Below, piece by piece: positions 26,591-35,628 of a DNA stretch of 49,838 bases; within the stretch, counting starts at the first letter, position 1; every line of letters starts with the position of its first letter. Source of the DNA: JADGRF01 sp036382515 (GTDB taxonomy: Bacteria; Myxococcota_A; Polyangia; Polyangiales; JAFGIB01); the NCBI GenBank assembly GCA_036382515.1, contig DASVHQ010000421.1:1-49838 (forward strand). Reading direction: 5' to 3'. The notes under the pieces were generated by a model, which searched no databases, was not told where the DNA came from, and worked only from the letters and a program-made list of their open reading frames with translations. Both the position numbers and the translations under genes were made by a program.

Positions 26591-27607
26591 TTGAACCAGC
26601 GACTTCACCTGATGGCCCTGCTGTGCCTGCTGCTTTGGGCAGCACCGGGCAGCGCCCAGGCGCCCGTGACCCCGGGGCCCGTGCCCCAGACCTATGCGCT
26701 CCTGGTCGGCGAAGACCCCGGCGGTGAAGGGCAAGCACCGCTGCGCTACGCACAGGCCGACCCGGCCGAGCTGGCGAGCGAGGCGCTGATCGAGCACGCA
26801 GGCAGCGTGCTCGCCGAGCTGCACAAGGTGGCGGGATCGCCGCTGCGCCTCGCGCTGCCAGCCATCACCTACAACGTGGTGTTGGGGGCTGGGCAACGCA
26901 TCTCCGAGTGCCGGATCGAGCTGCGCGACGAGCAGGTCACGCGCGTGGTCGCGAGCGCCTGCTCTGCGCTGGCAGCCAGCGAGGCGCGAGCCAAGGGTTA
27001 TCTGCCAGCGGCCACGAGCCAGCCGCGCGGCCCGCTGGAGCAGTGGGCCTTCGAGCTCAGCTTCGGCCTGGGCCACTTCAGCCACGACGACTACACGCAC
27101 AGGCTAAACGACTTCGGTTTCGCCGAGCAGATCCTCGCGGGCGGCACGCCGCTGCGCTGGTCGCTGGCCGTGTCCCGACAGCTCGCGCCGCACCTGAGCG
27201 TGCTCGGAGATCTGCGCAACTTCGACAACGCCGTCTACAAGCGCGATCTGCTGTCCACGGCCAGCAACCAGGTCAGCGAGCGCTTCGCCTGGTCGAGTTA
27301 CGCGCTCGGCCTTCACGTGCGGGCGCAGGCGGACGCGTTCGGCGCGCAGCTGCGCTTCTACGCGCAGCTGGGCGGAGGTCTCGGCTACGTGCACAGCAAG
27401 CTCGTGGACCACACCGAAGAGCACTTCGGCGCGCAGCTGGCGGCGAGCGCGGGTCTCTTCTACATGCCGTGGCGACACTTCGGCTTCCTGGGCCAACTCA
27501 CGTATGCCTACGCGCCGATCTTGAGCAACCAGCTCGGCGACGGCCACGACAGCGGCGGTGTCCAGCTGATGCTGGGCCTGCGCTACCGCACCTGGAGCGA
27601 GCCATGA
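26591..27607 (+). CDS. Exported protein, probable outer-membrane beta-barrel
   Basis: A 338-residue protein of unrecognised family. A signal peptide (LMALLCLLLWAAPGSAQA) precedes a soluble ~125-residue domain. The C-terminal ~200 residues show alternating polar and aromatic strands ending in Tyr/Trp (WAFELSFGLGHFSHDDYTHR, FGFLGQLTYAYAPIL, LMLGLRYRTW), as in small outer-membrane barrels. The TTG at 26591 is preferred because GGAG lies nine bases upstream and it gives a complete signal peptide with a basic start; ATG at 26612 is possible. The stop overlaps the ATG of the next gene (ATGA), so the two are coupled. The barrel call is inference from strand pattern. Confidence 0.8.
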   Translation: MNQRLHLMALLCLLLWAAPGSAQAPVTPGPVPQTYALLVGEDPGGEGQAPLRYAQADPAELASEALIEHAGSVLAELHKVAGSPLRLALPAITYNVVLGAGQRISECRIELRDEQVTRVVASACSALAASEARAKGYLPAATSQPRGPLEQWAFELSFGLGHFSHDDYTHRLNDFGFAEQILAGGTPLRWSLAVSRQLAPHLSVLGDLRNFDNAVYKRDLLSTASNQVSERFAWSSYALGLHVRAQADAFGAQLRFYAQLGGGLGYVHSKLVDHTEEHFGAQLAASAGLFYMPWRHFGFLGQLTYAYAPILSNQLGDGHDSGGVQLMLGLRYRTWSEP

Positions 27608-28857
27608 AGAAGTCCTTTTCAACATCACGCCTGCTGCTTGCGGGGATCGCGCTGCTCGTGGCCTGCGGCGACAACCTGATACAGGACCCCTCGTTCGATC
27701 TGTGGTGCGGCGCTGCGCTGTGCGCGCCCTGGGAGGCCACAGGCAAGGTCACGCGCGTGGGCACCTGGCACAGCTACGACTACGGCGTGGCGCTGCAGGA
27801 TGGCGCCGTGCTCTCGCAGGCCGTGATGCACGACGCCGTCAGCTGCATCGAGCTCGAGGTGATCGCCGACGTGGACGCCAAGGCCGAGGTGTGGCTGGAG
27901 ATGGACTTCCGCGACGATGGCAGCTCCGAGTACAAACAGCTCATCCCCGAGAGTCACTGGGCCAAGCTCAGCTACCTCGTGAAGGCGCCAACCTGGTACG
28001 ACAAGCTGCGCTTCATCCTGCGCAAGCAGGGCAAAGGCCGCGCGGTGCTCGCGCAGATCAAGGCCACGGCCAGCGAGGATTGCAGCGGCCAGGCCGTTGC
28101 GCTGCTGCACCGGCCACTGGGTGCGGGCTGCGAATCGGCGGATCAGTGCGACAGCGCCGTGTGCACGACCGCACCCGAGCGCTACGGAGCGGGGCTCGCG
28201 AAGAGTGTCGACGGCAAGCCAGCCGCCAAGCTGTGCAGCGGCTGCGCGACCGATACGGATTGCGGAAGCGAGGAGCTGTGTGGAGTCGCGACCGGCGACG
28301 CGGGAGCGCACCGAGCGTGCGTGAAGCAAGCCAGCAGCAGCGAGAGCACCTGGTGTCTGGCCGACGCGCAATGCGAGAGCGGCGACTGCAACGCAGCGTT
28401 GCCCGTCACGCACGCAGGCTGCGCCAGCTGCGCGAGCGACACGGAGTGCGCCTCCGGTGAAGTGTGTGGCGTTGGCGTCGGCCCCGGCGGCGCAGCGCGC
28501 GAATGCGTGAAAAAGGCGCAGCGCGAGCGCGGGCAGGCCTGCGCTGTCAGCGCCGAGTGCAAGAGCGGCGTGTGTTGCCAGGGAACCTGCTCCGAGTGCT
28601 GCGCGAACAAGGACTGCAAGAACGGCAAGCCGTGCGGCCACAGCGACGTGTGGCTGACCGTGACGCCTTCGCTCTGCGGCGCAGCTGACGGCAGCCGCGA
28701 GGCCGGAAGCACGTGCTTCGCGGACGACGACTGCCATTCGGTCAAATGCCAGCTACCCAAGACCGAGTGCTTCTTGCACTGCGACGCGCAGCACTGCGGC
28801 AAGAGCGAAGACATCGATTGTGGCTTTGTGCGCCAACTCGCAGGCGTATGCCGGTGA
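27604..28857 (+). CDS. Cys-rich lipoprotein with N-terminal beta-sandwich-like domain
   Basis: The 417-residue protein starts with a lipoprotein signal (LLLAGIALLVAC). Residues ~20-160 resemble a carbohydrate/galactose-binding-like jelly roll (NLIQDPSFDLWC..., KAEVWLEMDFRDD..., WYDKLRFILRK). The rest contains four to five 'CxxDxxCxSGxC' type modules (ESADQCDSAVC, DAQCESGDCN, DTECASGEVCG, AECKSGVCC), similar to the Cys-rich repeats common in myxobacterial exported proteins. The ATG overlaps the stop of the barrel-like gene, and the small third gene overlaps its 3' end. This suggests one surface-exposed assembly. The domain call for residues 20-160 is tentative. Confidence 0.87.
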   Translation: MKKSFSTSRLLLAGIALLVACGDNLIQDPSFDLWCGAALCAPWEATGKVTRVGTWHSYDYGVALQDGAVLSQAVMHDAVSCIELEVIADVDAKAEVWLEMDFRDDGSSEYKQLIPESHWAKLSYLVKAPTWYDKLRFILRKQGKGRAVLAQIKATASEDCSGQAVALLHRPLGAGCESADQCDSAVCTTAPERYGAGLAKSVDGKPAAKLCSGCATDTDCGSEELCGVATGDAGAHRACVKQASSSESTWCLADAQCESGDCNAALPVTHAGCASCASDTECASGEVCGVGVGPGGAARECVKKAQRERGQACAVSAECKSGVCCQGTCSECCANKDCKNGKPCGHSDVWLTVTPSLCGAADGSREAGSTCFADDDCHSVKCQLPKTECFLHCDAQHCGKSEDIDCGFVRQLAGVCR

Positions 28858-29192
28858 CCGCATGGACAGCTACCTCCGCGCTCGACCCGCAACGCTTCGC
28901 TCCCGGCGACCGCTTCGCCGTGCTGGGCAGCTGTCCCGAGAGCCTGCAGGCGAGCTGGGATCTCGTGGTGTTCCAGGCGGGCGAGGCGTTCTTCCCGTTG
29001 CAGCCAACGGCGGCATTGCAGTGCGGCAACCGAGTGAGCCTGCCGGATGCGTTCACGCTCCGCGGCGAGGCGCCGGACTGCGTCGCGCTCGACCTGCATG
29101 CGGCGATCGCCCGCAGCGAGCTGCGCCGACGCGGACCCGCTGGCCTTCCGTCGCAAAGCGCGTGCATCGTGGTAGCGCCGGTGGCTCCCTAG
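28848..29192 (+). CDS. Small hypothetical protein, third gene of the exported-protein set
   Basis: A 114-residue protein of unknown family. Three Cys (SCPESL, QCGNR, DCVALD) and a beta-rich middle (DRFAVLGSC, WDLVVFQAG) are visible. There is no signal peptide, so it would stay in the cytoplasm unless the start is elsewhere. It begins with ATG at 28848, overlapping the lipoprotein gene by 10 bp, or with GTG at 28854 in a GTGA overlap. Its reading frame differs from its neighbour's and stays open, and the overlap supports coupling, but without homologues it is the least certain gene of the set. Confidence 0.62.
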   Translation: MPVTAWTATSALDPQRFAPGDRFAVLGSCPESLQASWDLVVFQAGEAFFPLQPTAALQCGNRVSLPDAFTLRGEAPDCVALDLHAAIARSELRRRGPAGLPSQSACIVVAPVAP

Positions 29193-29311
29193 AGCCGAAA
29201 ACGGGCGAGCCTCGCCGAACACTCTCCCCAGGGCCAGCCGAGCATGCTAGAGCCGTCGGCCGCGGGCTGGGCCACGCCTTGCCCGCTTCTGCTTCTGCGC
29301 ACGGGTGCTGC

Positions 29312-31009
29312 ATGCTGCTCTGCCTTCGCGTCAAGAACCTCGCGATCATCGATTCGGTCGAAGTCGAGCTCCCGGCCGGCATGAATGTCGTCACGGGCGA
29401 GACCGGCGCCGGCAAGTCGATCCTGGTCAACGCGCTCTCCCTGGTGCTCGGCGGGCGCGGCGGTCCGCAGGTCGTTCGCACCGGTGCCGACGAAGCCGAG
29501 GTCGAGGCGCTCTTTGACGTGGCCGACCATCCGGCGCTGCGACAACGCGCCAAAGACATGGGCGTCGAAGCCGACGACGAGCTGGTGTTGCGCCGCGTCG
29601 TGCACAGCGGCGGCCGCACGCGCGCCTACGTCAACGGGCGGCTGGCCTCGGCCTCGCAGCTGGTCGAGCTCGCGCAGGGCCTGGTCGATATCTCCTCACA
29701 GCACGAGCACCACACGCTGGTGGATGCGCGCAGCCACGTGAACTTCCTCGACGCCTTCGCCGAGCTCGACCCACTGCGCGAGCACATGGCCGACGCGTAC
29801 CGCGAGCTCACCACGGCCTCGGCTGCAGTCGCCGCACGCGAAGAGCGCGCGCAGAAACGCGACGAGCGCGAAGATCTGCTGCGCTACCAGATCCGCGAGA
29901 TCGAGGAGCTCGACCCCAAGCCCGGCGAGCAGCTGGCGCTGGTCGAGGAGCGCGACCGCTTGCGTCACTCCGAGCGGCTGGCAGCGCTCACGCTCGGCGC
30001 CGAAGACGCACTCTACGGGCGCGACGACGCGCTCTCCACCGAGCTCGCGCGCGTGGTTCGCGGCATCGAGGAAGCGGCCACGCTCGACCCGCGCCTCACG
30101 CGGCTAGCCACCCAGCTGGCATCGGCACACAGCGAGCTGCAGGACGCGGCGCGCGAGCTCGGGGGTTACGCGCGCGGCGTGGTGCACAACCCAGCGCGCC
30201 TGGTCGAGATCGAAGAGCGCCTGGATGCGCTCTCACGCATCACGCGCAAGTACGGCGGCACGGTGGAAGCCGCGCTCGCACACAAGGACCGCGGCAAGAC
30301 CGAGCTCGCCGAGCTGGAGCACGGCGAAGAGCACCGCGCTGCGCTACGCACGAGCCTCGCCGCCGCAGTCGCGCGCGCACGCAAGGTCGCAGAGGAGCTG
30401 TCGGCTGGGCGCAAGCTCGCCGCGAACAAGCTGGGCAAGGCTGTCAGCAAGGAGCTCACGTCGCTGGCGATGGGCGGCGCCACGATCACGGTCGAGGTGG
30501 AGCCCGCGGCGGGCCGCGACGGCGAGCTGTCGGTGGATGGTGCGCGGCTGTCGACCACCGGCATCGATCGCGTGGAGTTCCTGATCGCGACCAACGCGGG
30601 CGAGACCCCGCGGCCGCTCTCCAAGATCGCCAGCGGCGGCGAGCTCTCGCGCGCAATGCTGGCGCTCAAGCGTGTGCTTGCGGGCCTGGGCCCTTCTGGC
30701 CTGTACGTGTTCGATGAAGTCGACGCCGGCGTCGGTGGCGCGGTCGCCGAAGTGATCGGGCGCAAGATCCGCGAGGTGAGTAAGCACCATCAGGTGATTT
30801 GCATCACGCATTTGCCTCAGATCGCTGTGTACGCTGACACGCACTATCGCGTACAGAAGACCGTCGAGAAGGGCCGCACGCGCTCCGAGATCGTGCGGCT
30901 CTCCACCGACGAACAGCGCGAAGAGATCGCGCGCATGCTCGGCGGCATCGAGATCACACAACAAACGCGCGCCACCGCCCGGGAGATGCTCAAGACCGCG
31001 CGCCGCTGA
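29312..31009 (+). CDS. recN: DNA repair protein RecN
   Basis: The 565-residue SMC-like ATPase acts in double-strand-break repair. It has Walker A at 29-36 (GETGAGKS, Lys35), a QHEHHTLVD Q-loop region, a central coiled coil (~150-370), the ABC signature in LSKIASGGELSRAMLALK, Walker B in LYVFDEVDAGVGG and a switch His in VICITHLPQIA. The length is normal. The ATG at 29312 (MLLCLRVKNLAIID) is chosen by homology; no clear ribosome-binding site precedes it. The 119-bp gap upstream contains nothing recognisable. The gene stands between two exported-protein genes, on the same strand. Confidence 0.97.
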   Translation: MLLCLRVKNLAIIDSVEVELPAGMNVVTGETGAGKSILVNALSLVLGGRGGPQVVRTGADEAEVEALFDVADHPALRQRAKDMGVEADDELVLRRVVHSGGRTRAYVNGRLASASQLVELAQGLVDISSQHEHHTLVDARSHVNFLDAFAELDPLREHMADAYRELTTASAAVAAREERAQKRDEREDLLRYQIREIEELDPKPGEQLALVEERDRLRHSERLAALTLGAEDALYGRDDALSTELARVVRGIEEAATLDPRLTRLATQLASAHSELQDAARELGGYARGVVHNPARLVEIEERLDALSRITRKYGGTVEAALAHKDRGKTELAELEHGEEHRAALRTSLAAAVARARKVAEELSAGRKLAANKLGKAVSKELTSLAMGGATITVEVEPAAGRDGELSVDGARLSTTGIDRVEFLIATNAGETPRPLSKIASGGELSRAMLALKRVLAGLGPSGLYVFDEVDAGVGGAVAEVIGRKIREVSKHHQVICITHLPQIAVYADTHYRVQKTVEKGRTRSEIVRLSTDEQREEIARMLGGIEITQQTRATAREMLKTARR

Positions 31010-31108
31010 CGTTCCACGACACGCGTCCAGCGTGCCCGCGACGGGCCGCGATCGCGGGCCCTGCGCCCGTTCCACAAATCCGGCGCACACACTAAACTCG
31101 GGGGCATC

Positions 31109-33088
31109 TTGGAGCACCGTCACGTCCACCTTGGCTGTGCGCTCGCGTGCACGCTCGCTCTGCTCGTCAGCTGCAAAGGCAAGACCCCGCTGGCGCCAAC
31201 GGTGCCCACCGGCGATGGACCGTTGGTGTGCGCCGACGGCAGCAGCACGCTCGACCCGATGCAAGAGGTCGCGCCCGACGTGAAGTGCCCCGCCACCGAA
31301 GAGCCAGTGCTTTGCTACGGGCAGTGGGCCGCTCACTGCCACGGCGGCAAGCTCGGCAAGCTCGAGAACTGCCGGCAGAGCGCTGAGGTCTGCTCCCCGG
31401 GCAAGTGCGCGGGCGGCAAGTGCGGCGGTTGCCTCGCTTGCTTGCCGAACTCCACCCGCTGCGGCGGCAACGCTGAGCGGATGGCCTGCAAGGCAGACGG
31501 CAGCGGCTACGCGCTGGCCGAGACCTGCGACGAAAGCGCCGGCAAGCGCTGCTCGATCGACGACGGCAAGTGCGAAGACCTGTGCAGCGCTGCGGTCAGT
31601 CAGCACTCGTACGTGGGCTGCGAGTACTGGGCGTTGCCCACCGCAAACTCGGAGCTGCTCTACGATCTCACCGACGCCGACGGCCTTTGCCAGCCTTTCC
31701 CGTTCGCCGTCGCGATCTCGAACACCGAGGGTGTCACGGCGCACGTGCACATCGACAGCAACGGCAGCGGCCGCGACGTGCAGGTGGCCCCGGCCGAAGT
31801 GAAGACCGTGGAGCTGCCCTGCAACCTCGAGCTCAAGGGCGACCCCACGATGGACCTGCCCTCGGTGCAGGTGCAAGGCGCTGCCCACCACATCGTCTCG
31901 GACGTTCCGGTCACCGTGTATCAGTTCAATCCGCTCGAGTACCAGAGCAAGGACGCCACCGGCCGCAAGGTCTACTCGTACACCAACGACGCATCCTTGC
32001 TCTTGCCGGTCAGCTCGCTCACGGGCAACTACCGCGTGCTCTCGCGCGCCACGCTACTGCAGTCGCTCCAGCCGAGCCCGCTCGGAGGCAAGGGCGGACT
32101 GAGCAACCTCTCGGGCTTCGTCGCGATCATCGGCGTGCAGGCCACGCCCACCGACGTCGAGATCATCAGCAGCGCGTACACGCGCGCCAGCACCGACGGC
32201 AAGATCCCCAAGCTCTCCCCCGGCTCGACGCTGCACGTCACGCTCAAGCAAGGCGAGGTGCTGCAGCTCGCAAGCGACGCGCCTGGCGCGTGCTCGGGCG
32301 GCCCGGTCGAAACCTCGCTGCGCGGCAAGCTCACCTACTGCGACGTCCCCAAGGAATACGACCTCACCGGCACGCAGATCCGTGCTGCGGCCAGCGTGAG
32401 CGTGATCTCCGGCAACGACTGCACCTTCGTGCCCTACGACAAGTGGGCCTGCGATCACCTCGAGGAGACGATGTTTCCCGTCGAGTCGTGGGGCAAAGAC
32501 CTCTACATGACGGTGAGCGCGCCAGTGAACTGCGGCGATGACATTCCGAACATGTTCCGCGTCCTCTCGAGCGCGGACAACAATCAACTCACCTTCACGC
32601 CCGCGAGCGTGCACGCAGCGATCACGCTCAAGCGCGGCGAATACGTGGAGTTCACGAGCCTCACCGCATTCGAGGTCACCGGCACCAAAGCGATCTCCGT
32701 TGGGCAGTACCTGCTGGGCCAGGACTGGAACGGCAAGCAAGGGGCTTCCGGAGCGTTCGCCAAGGGCGATCCCTCGCTGTCGCTGGGCATCCCGATCGAG
32801 CAGTGGCGTAGCCGCTACTCGTTCCTCACCCCGGCCACCTACACCGACAACTTCATCAACATCGTGGCGAGCGCCGGCCAGGTGGTGATCTTGGATGGCG
32901 GCCTCGTCAGCGGTTTCACTCCCATCGAGGGTACCTCGATGACCGTCGCGCGCGTCCCGGTGCAGCCGGGCACGCACGTGATCAGCTCGGGCGCGATCTT
33001 CGAGTTGATCCTGTACGGCTACGCCACGTACACGAGCTACATGCTGCCCGGCGGCCTCGACCTGCACGCGATCAACACGCCGGAGTGA
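31109..33088 (+). CDS. Lipoprotein with IgGFc-binding-like domain
   Basis: The 659-residue protein begins with a lipoprotein signal (LALLVSC). A Cys-rich N-terminal region (residues ~40-155: CYGQWAAHCHGG, CSPGKCAGGKCGGCLACLP) follows. A large beta-rich body (about 165-655) resembles the IgGFc_binding family found expanded in myxobacteria: FPFAVAISNTEGVTAHVHI, YQFNPLEY, SLLLPVSSLTGNYRV, PVESWGKDLYMT and VGQYLLGQ. It is probably surface-exposed and adhesive; binding of IgG is only the name of the eukaryotic family. The start is a TTG at 31109; a TAAACT box ends 10 nt before it. The 99 bp upstream carry a GC-rich dyad but no clear terminator. Confidence 0.85.
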   Translation: MEHRHVHLGCALACTLALLVSCKGKTPLAPTVPTGDGPLVCADGSSTLDPMQEVAPDVKCPATEEPVLCYGQWAAHCHGGKLGKLENCRQSAEVCSPGKCAGGKCGGCLACLPNSTRCGGNAERMACKADGSGYALAETCDESAGKRCSIDDGKCEDLCSAAVSQHSYVGCEYWALPTANSELLYDLTDADGLCQPFPFAVAISNTEGVTAHVHIDSNGSGRDVQVAPAEVKTVELPCNLELKGDPTMDLPSVQVQGAAHHIVSDVPVTVYQFNPLEYQSKDATGRKVYSYTNDASLLLPVSSLTGNYRVLSRATLLQSLQPSPLGGKGGLSNLSGFVAIIGVQATPTDVEIISSAYTRASTDGKIPKLSPGSTLHVTLKQGEVLQLASDAPGACSGGPVETSLRGKLTYCDVPKEYDLTGTQIRAAASVSVISGNDCTFVPYDKWACDHLEETMFPVESWGKDLYMTVSAPVNCGDDIPNMFRVLSSADNNQLTFTPASVHAAITLKRGEYVEFTSLTAFEVTGTKAISVGQYLLGQDWNGKQGASGAFAKGDPSLSLGIPIEQWRSRYSFLTPATYTDNFINIVASAGQVVILDGGLVSGFTPIEGTSMTVARVPVQPGTHVISSGAIFELILYGYATYTSYMLPGGLDLHAINTPE

Positions 33089-33103
33089 GCGGGCCGCGCG
33101 TGC

Positions 33104-33109
33104 TATGCT
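33104..33109 (+). promoter_or_regulatory. Candidate -10 box of dciA (leaderless)
   Basis: TATGCT ends exactly 6 nt before the ATG at 33116, with no Shine-Dalgarno sequence between. It lies 15 bp after the stop of the IgGFc-binding-like gene, so dciA may have its own promoter. Confidence 0.5.
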
Positions 33110-33115
33110 GCCCGC

Positions 33116-33652
33116 ATGCGTAGGCGCGGCGGCATGCAGGGACTCTCGGCGCTGCTGATGCAGGCGTATCCGGGCAAGACCAAGGAAGAGCTGCAGGCGG
33201 TGCGCGTGTTCGGCGGCTGGGCCAAAGCGCTCTCGGCTCGCATCGTGCACAACGCCCAGCCGGTGAAGCTGTGGAAGGGCACGCTCACCGTGCACACGGC
33301 CACCAGCGCCTGGGCCAACTCGCTGCAGCTCGAGAGTGAGTCGTTGCTGGCCGCGCTCAACCGCAAGGTGCCCGAGGTACGCGTGCGCAAGCTGGTGTTT
33401 CGCGTGGGCCCGCTGCCGAACGCCAGCACGCTGCTGCCGCGGGAGCCGGCGCCGGAGCCCGTGGTGCCGGCCTCGGTCTTGCCCGATGACGTCGCGCGCG
33501 AGCTGGCTCGGATCAGCGACGACGGCGTGCGCGAAGCGGTGGCACGCGCCGCCGCAGCAGGGCTGGGCGAGGTGCAGAGCGAGCCAGCCAAGCCGCGCAC
33601 CGGTCGGCTGAACGAGCCCGCAAACCCGGTCAGCGAACGCAGGCGGCTCTGA
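33116..33652 (+). CDS. dciA: DUF721/DciA-family protein (helicase-loading factor)
   Basis: The 178-residue protein has the DUF721/DciA domain at about residues 30-105 (VFGGWAKALSARIVHNAQPV, KLWKGTLTVHTATSAWANSL, VPEVRVRKLVFRVG). DciA proteins load the replicative helicase DnaB in most bacteria that lack DnaC. The domain is N-terminal, followed by a ~70-residue Pro/Ala-rich helical tail. The last 23 bp overlap the 3' end of trpA on the other strand. The gene is apart from dnaA/dnaB in this window. Confidence 0.87.
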   Translation: MRRRGGMQGLSALLMQAYPGKTKEELQAVRVFGGWAKALSARIVHNAQPVKLWKGTLTVHTATSAWANSLQLESESLLAALNRKVPEVRVRKLVFRVGPLPNASTLLPREPAPEPVVPASVLPDDVARELARISDDGVREAVARAAAAGLGEVQSEPAKPRTGRLNEPANPVSERRRL

Positions 33653-34424
33653 GCGAACGTACGAGCTCGGTCACCGCGGCGACCTTCGCGTCGGCGGTCG
33701 CGGCCTGCTCGATCGCGACGCAGATCGCGCTGCCGACCACCACGCCATCGGCGCGCCCAGCGAGCACTTGCACGTCCTGTGGTGTCTTCACGCCGAAGCC
33801 CACCGCGACCGGCAAGCCCGTGCGCTTACCGACCTCGATCGCTCGCTCGGCGGCTGCGCCCAGGTCGGTCGCCGCACCGGTCACACCCGTGAGCGACACG
33901 TAGTAGATGAACTCATCCGCGCAGCCCGCGATGAGCGAGCAACGCGCATCCGAGGTGGTGGGGGCAATCAGCGGGACGAACGACATGCCATGCTGCCGGA
34001 TCGCGGCGACGAACGGCTTGGCCTCCTCGGGCGGTAGGTCGACGACCAGAAAGCCGTCCACGCCCGCCTGTGCTGCGTCAGCTGCAACCTGCGCCTCACC
34101 GTGCGCCAGGATCGGGTTGTAGTAACCGAAGAGCACCACGGGCACCTCTGTCTCGGCACGCAGCTCTTTCACCGCCGAGAGCACCATGGGCAAGTTGGTA
34201 CCGGCGGCCAGCGCGCGCTCGCTGGCGCGTTGAATCACGGGCCCGTCGGCAGTGGGGTCGCTGAACGGCACGCCCACTTCGATCACGTCCGCGCCTGCCG
34301 CCGCGATGGCTTTCATCAGGCGCAGGCTGGTGGCGATGTCCGGATCGCCGGCGCACAGGTAGATCACCAGCGCCGGGCGATTTTCGCGCCGCGCACGTGC
34401 AAAGGCTTCGCTAAGGCGTCCCAC
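33630..34424 (-). CDS. trpA: Tryptophan synthase alpha chain
   Basis: The 264-residue TIM-barrel subunit cleaves indole-3-glycerol phosphate to indole. Both catalytic residues are present at the classical positions, Glu49 and Asp60, in DVIEVGVPFSDPTADGP. ASERALAAG, GYYNPIL and the phosphate-binding VGFGVKTPQDV and GVVVGSAI motifs follow. The start overlaps trpB by 14 bp, so trpB-trpA are coupled. The 3' end overlaps the convergent dciA gene by 23 bp. Confidence 0.98.
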   Translation of the reverse strand: MGRLSEAFARARRENRPALVIYLCAGDPDIATSLRLMKAIAAAGADVIEVGVPFSDPTADGPVIQRASERALAAGTNLPMVLSAVKELRAETEVPVVLFGYYNPILAHGEAQVAADAAQAGVDGFLVVDLPPEEAKPFVAAIRQHGMSFVPLIAPTTSDARCSLIAGCADEFIYYVSLTGVTGAATDLGAAAERAIEVGKRTGLPVAVGFGVKTPQDVQVLAGRADGVVVGSAICVAIEQAATADAKVAAVTELVRSLRAACVR

Positions 34425-35625
34425 GTTTCAAAAGCCCTTTTTGCGTGGACAGTTCGATGACCGTCGCCAAGTCCTTGTCGCCGCGACCGGAGAGGCAGAC
34501 CGCGACGGTCGCCCCCGGCAGCTCCTTGCCCAGAGGCCGCAGAAACGCGATGGCGTGGCTGCTCTCGAGCGCGGGTATGATGCCTTCGGTGCGACACAAG
34601 AGGTGGAACGCCGCGAGCGCTTCGTCGTCGGTCACGCTGCGATAGAAGGCGCGGCCCTGCTCTTTGAGCCAGGCGTGCTCGGGACCCACGCCGGGGTAGT
34701 CGAGGCCGGCACTGATCGAGTGCGTGGCAGTCACCTGGCCGTGCGCGTCTTGCAGCACGTACGAGCGCATGCCGTGCAGCACGCCAGGCCGACCCGCCGT
34801 GAGCGTGGCCGCGTGCTGACCGGTCTCGACGCCGTGCCCGGCCGCTTCCACTCCGTAGAGCTTCACGCTCGGGTCGGCAATGAACTCGGCGAACATGCCC
34901 AGGGCGTTCGAGCCGCCTCCGACGCAGGCCACGACAGCATCCGGCAAGCGACCAGTCGCCGCCAACAGCTGCGCTCTCGCCTCCACGCTGATCACGCGCT
35001 GGAACTCGCGCACCATGACCGGGTACGGGTGCGGGCCCGCGACGGTGCCGACGCAGTAGTAGGTGTTGCGCACGTTGGTGACCCAGTCGCGCATCGCCTC
35101 GTTCATGGCGTCTTTGAGCGTGCGGCTGCCCGACTGGACCGGATGCACCGTGGCGCCGAGCAACTCCATGCGTCGCACGTTCGGCGCCTGACGGCGCACG
35201 TCTTCGGCGCCCATGAACACCTCGCACGACAAACCCAAGAGCGCGCAGGCTGTGGCCGTGGCCACACCGTGCTGGCCCGCGCCCGTCTCGGCGATCACGC
35301 GCGGCTTGCCCATGCGCTGCGCGAGCAGCACCTGACCCAGCACGTTGTTCATCTTGTGCGCGCCGGTGTGGCAGAGGTCTTCGCGCTTCAGCCAGACCTG
35401 CAGCCCCATCTCTTCGGACAGGCGCTCGGCGAAGTAGAGCGGCGTGGGCCGGCCGATGTAGTCGCGCAGCAAGTGCGTGCGCCGCGCCTCGAACGCCTCA
35501 TCGGCGCGCGCCTCGTTGTACGCGCGCTCGAGCTCGTCGAGCGCGGGCATCAACGTCTCCGCGACGAAACGGCCACCAAACGGGCCGAACATGCCTGTCT
35601 CGAGCGTCATGACTGGCTGCGACAT
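34411..35625 (-). CDS. trpB: Tryptophan synthase beta chain
   Basis: The 404-residue PLP enzyme condenses indole with serine. Lys91 in CHTGAHKMNNV binds PLP, and the phosphate-binding loop is in ACVGGGSNALGMF. GPFGGRFVAETLMPAL at the N-terminus and the ALESSHAI block are also diagnostic. It is the standard TrpB1 type that pairs with TrpA. The start lies 3 bp after the trpF stop, and the end overlaps trpA, giving a compact trpF-trpB-trpA operon. Confidence 0.98.
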   Translation of the reverse strand: MSQPVMTLETGMFGPFGGRFVAETLMPALDELERAYNEARADEAFEARRTHLLRDYIGRPTPLYFAERLSEEMGLQVWLKREDLCHTGAHKMNNVLGQVLLAQRMGKPRVIAETGAGQHGVATATACALLGLSCEVFMGAEDVRRQAPNVRRMELLGATVHPVQSGSRTLKDAMNEAMRDWVTNVRNTYYCVGTVAGPHPYPVMVREFQRVISVEARAQLLAATGRLPDAVVACVGGGSNALGMFAEFIADPSVKLYGVEAAGHGVETGQHAATLTAGRPGVLHGMRSYVLQDAHGQVTATHSISAGLDYPGVGPEHAWLKEQGRAFYRSVTDDEALAAFHLLCRTEGIIPALESSHAIAFLRPLGKELPGATVAVCLSGRGDKDLATVIELSTQKGLLKRGTP

Positions 35626-35628
35626 AGG

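Noticed and set aside
31035..31075. GC-rich dyad GGGCC...GGCCC after recN as a terminator
   Set aside because: Only a 5-bp stem pairs well and no T-run follows on the plus strand.
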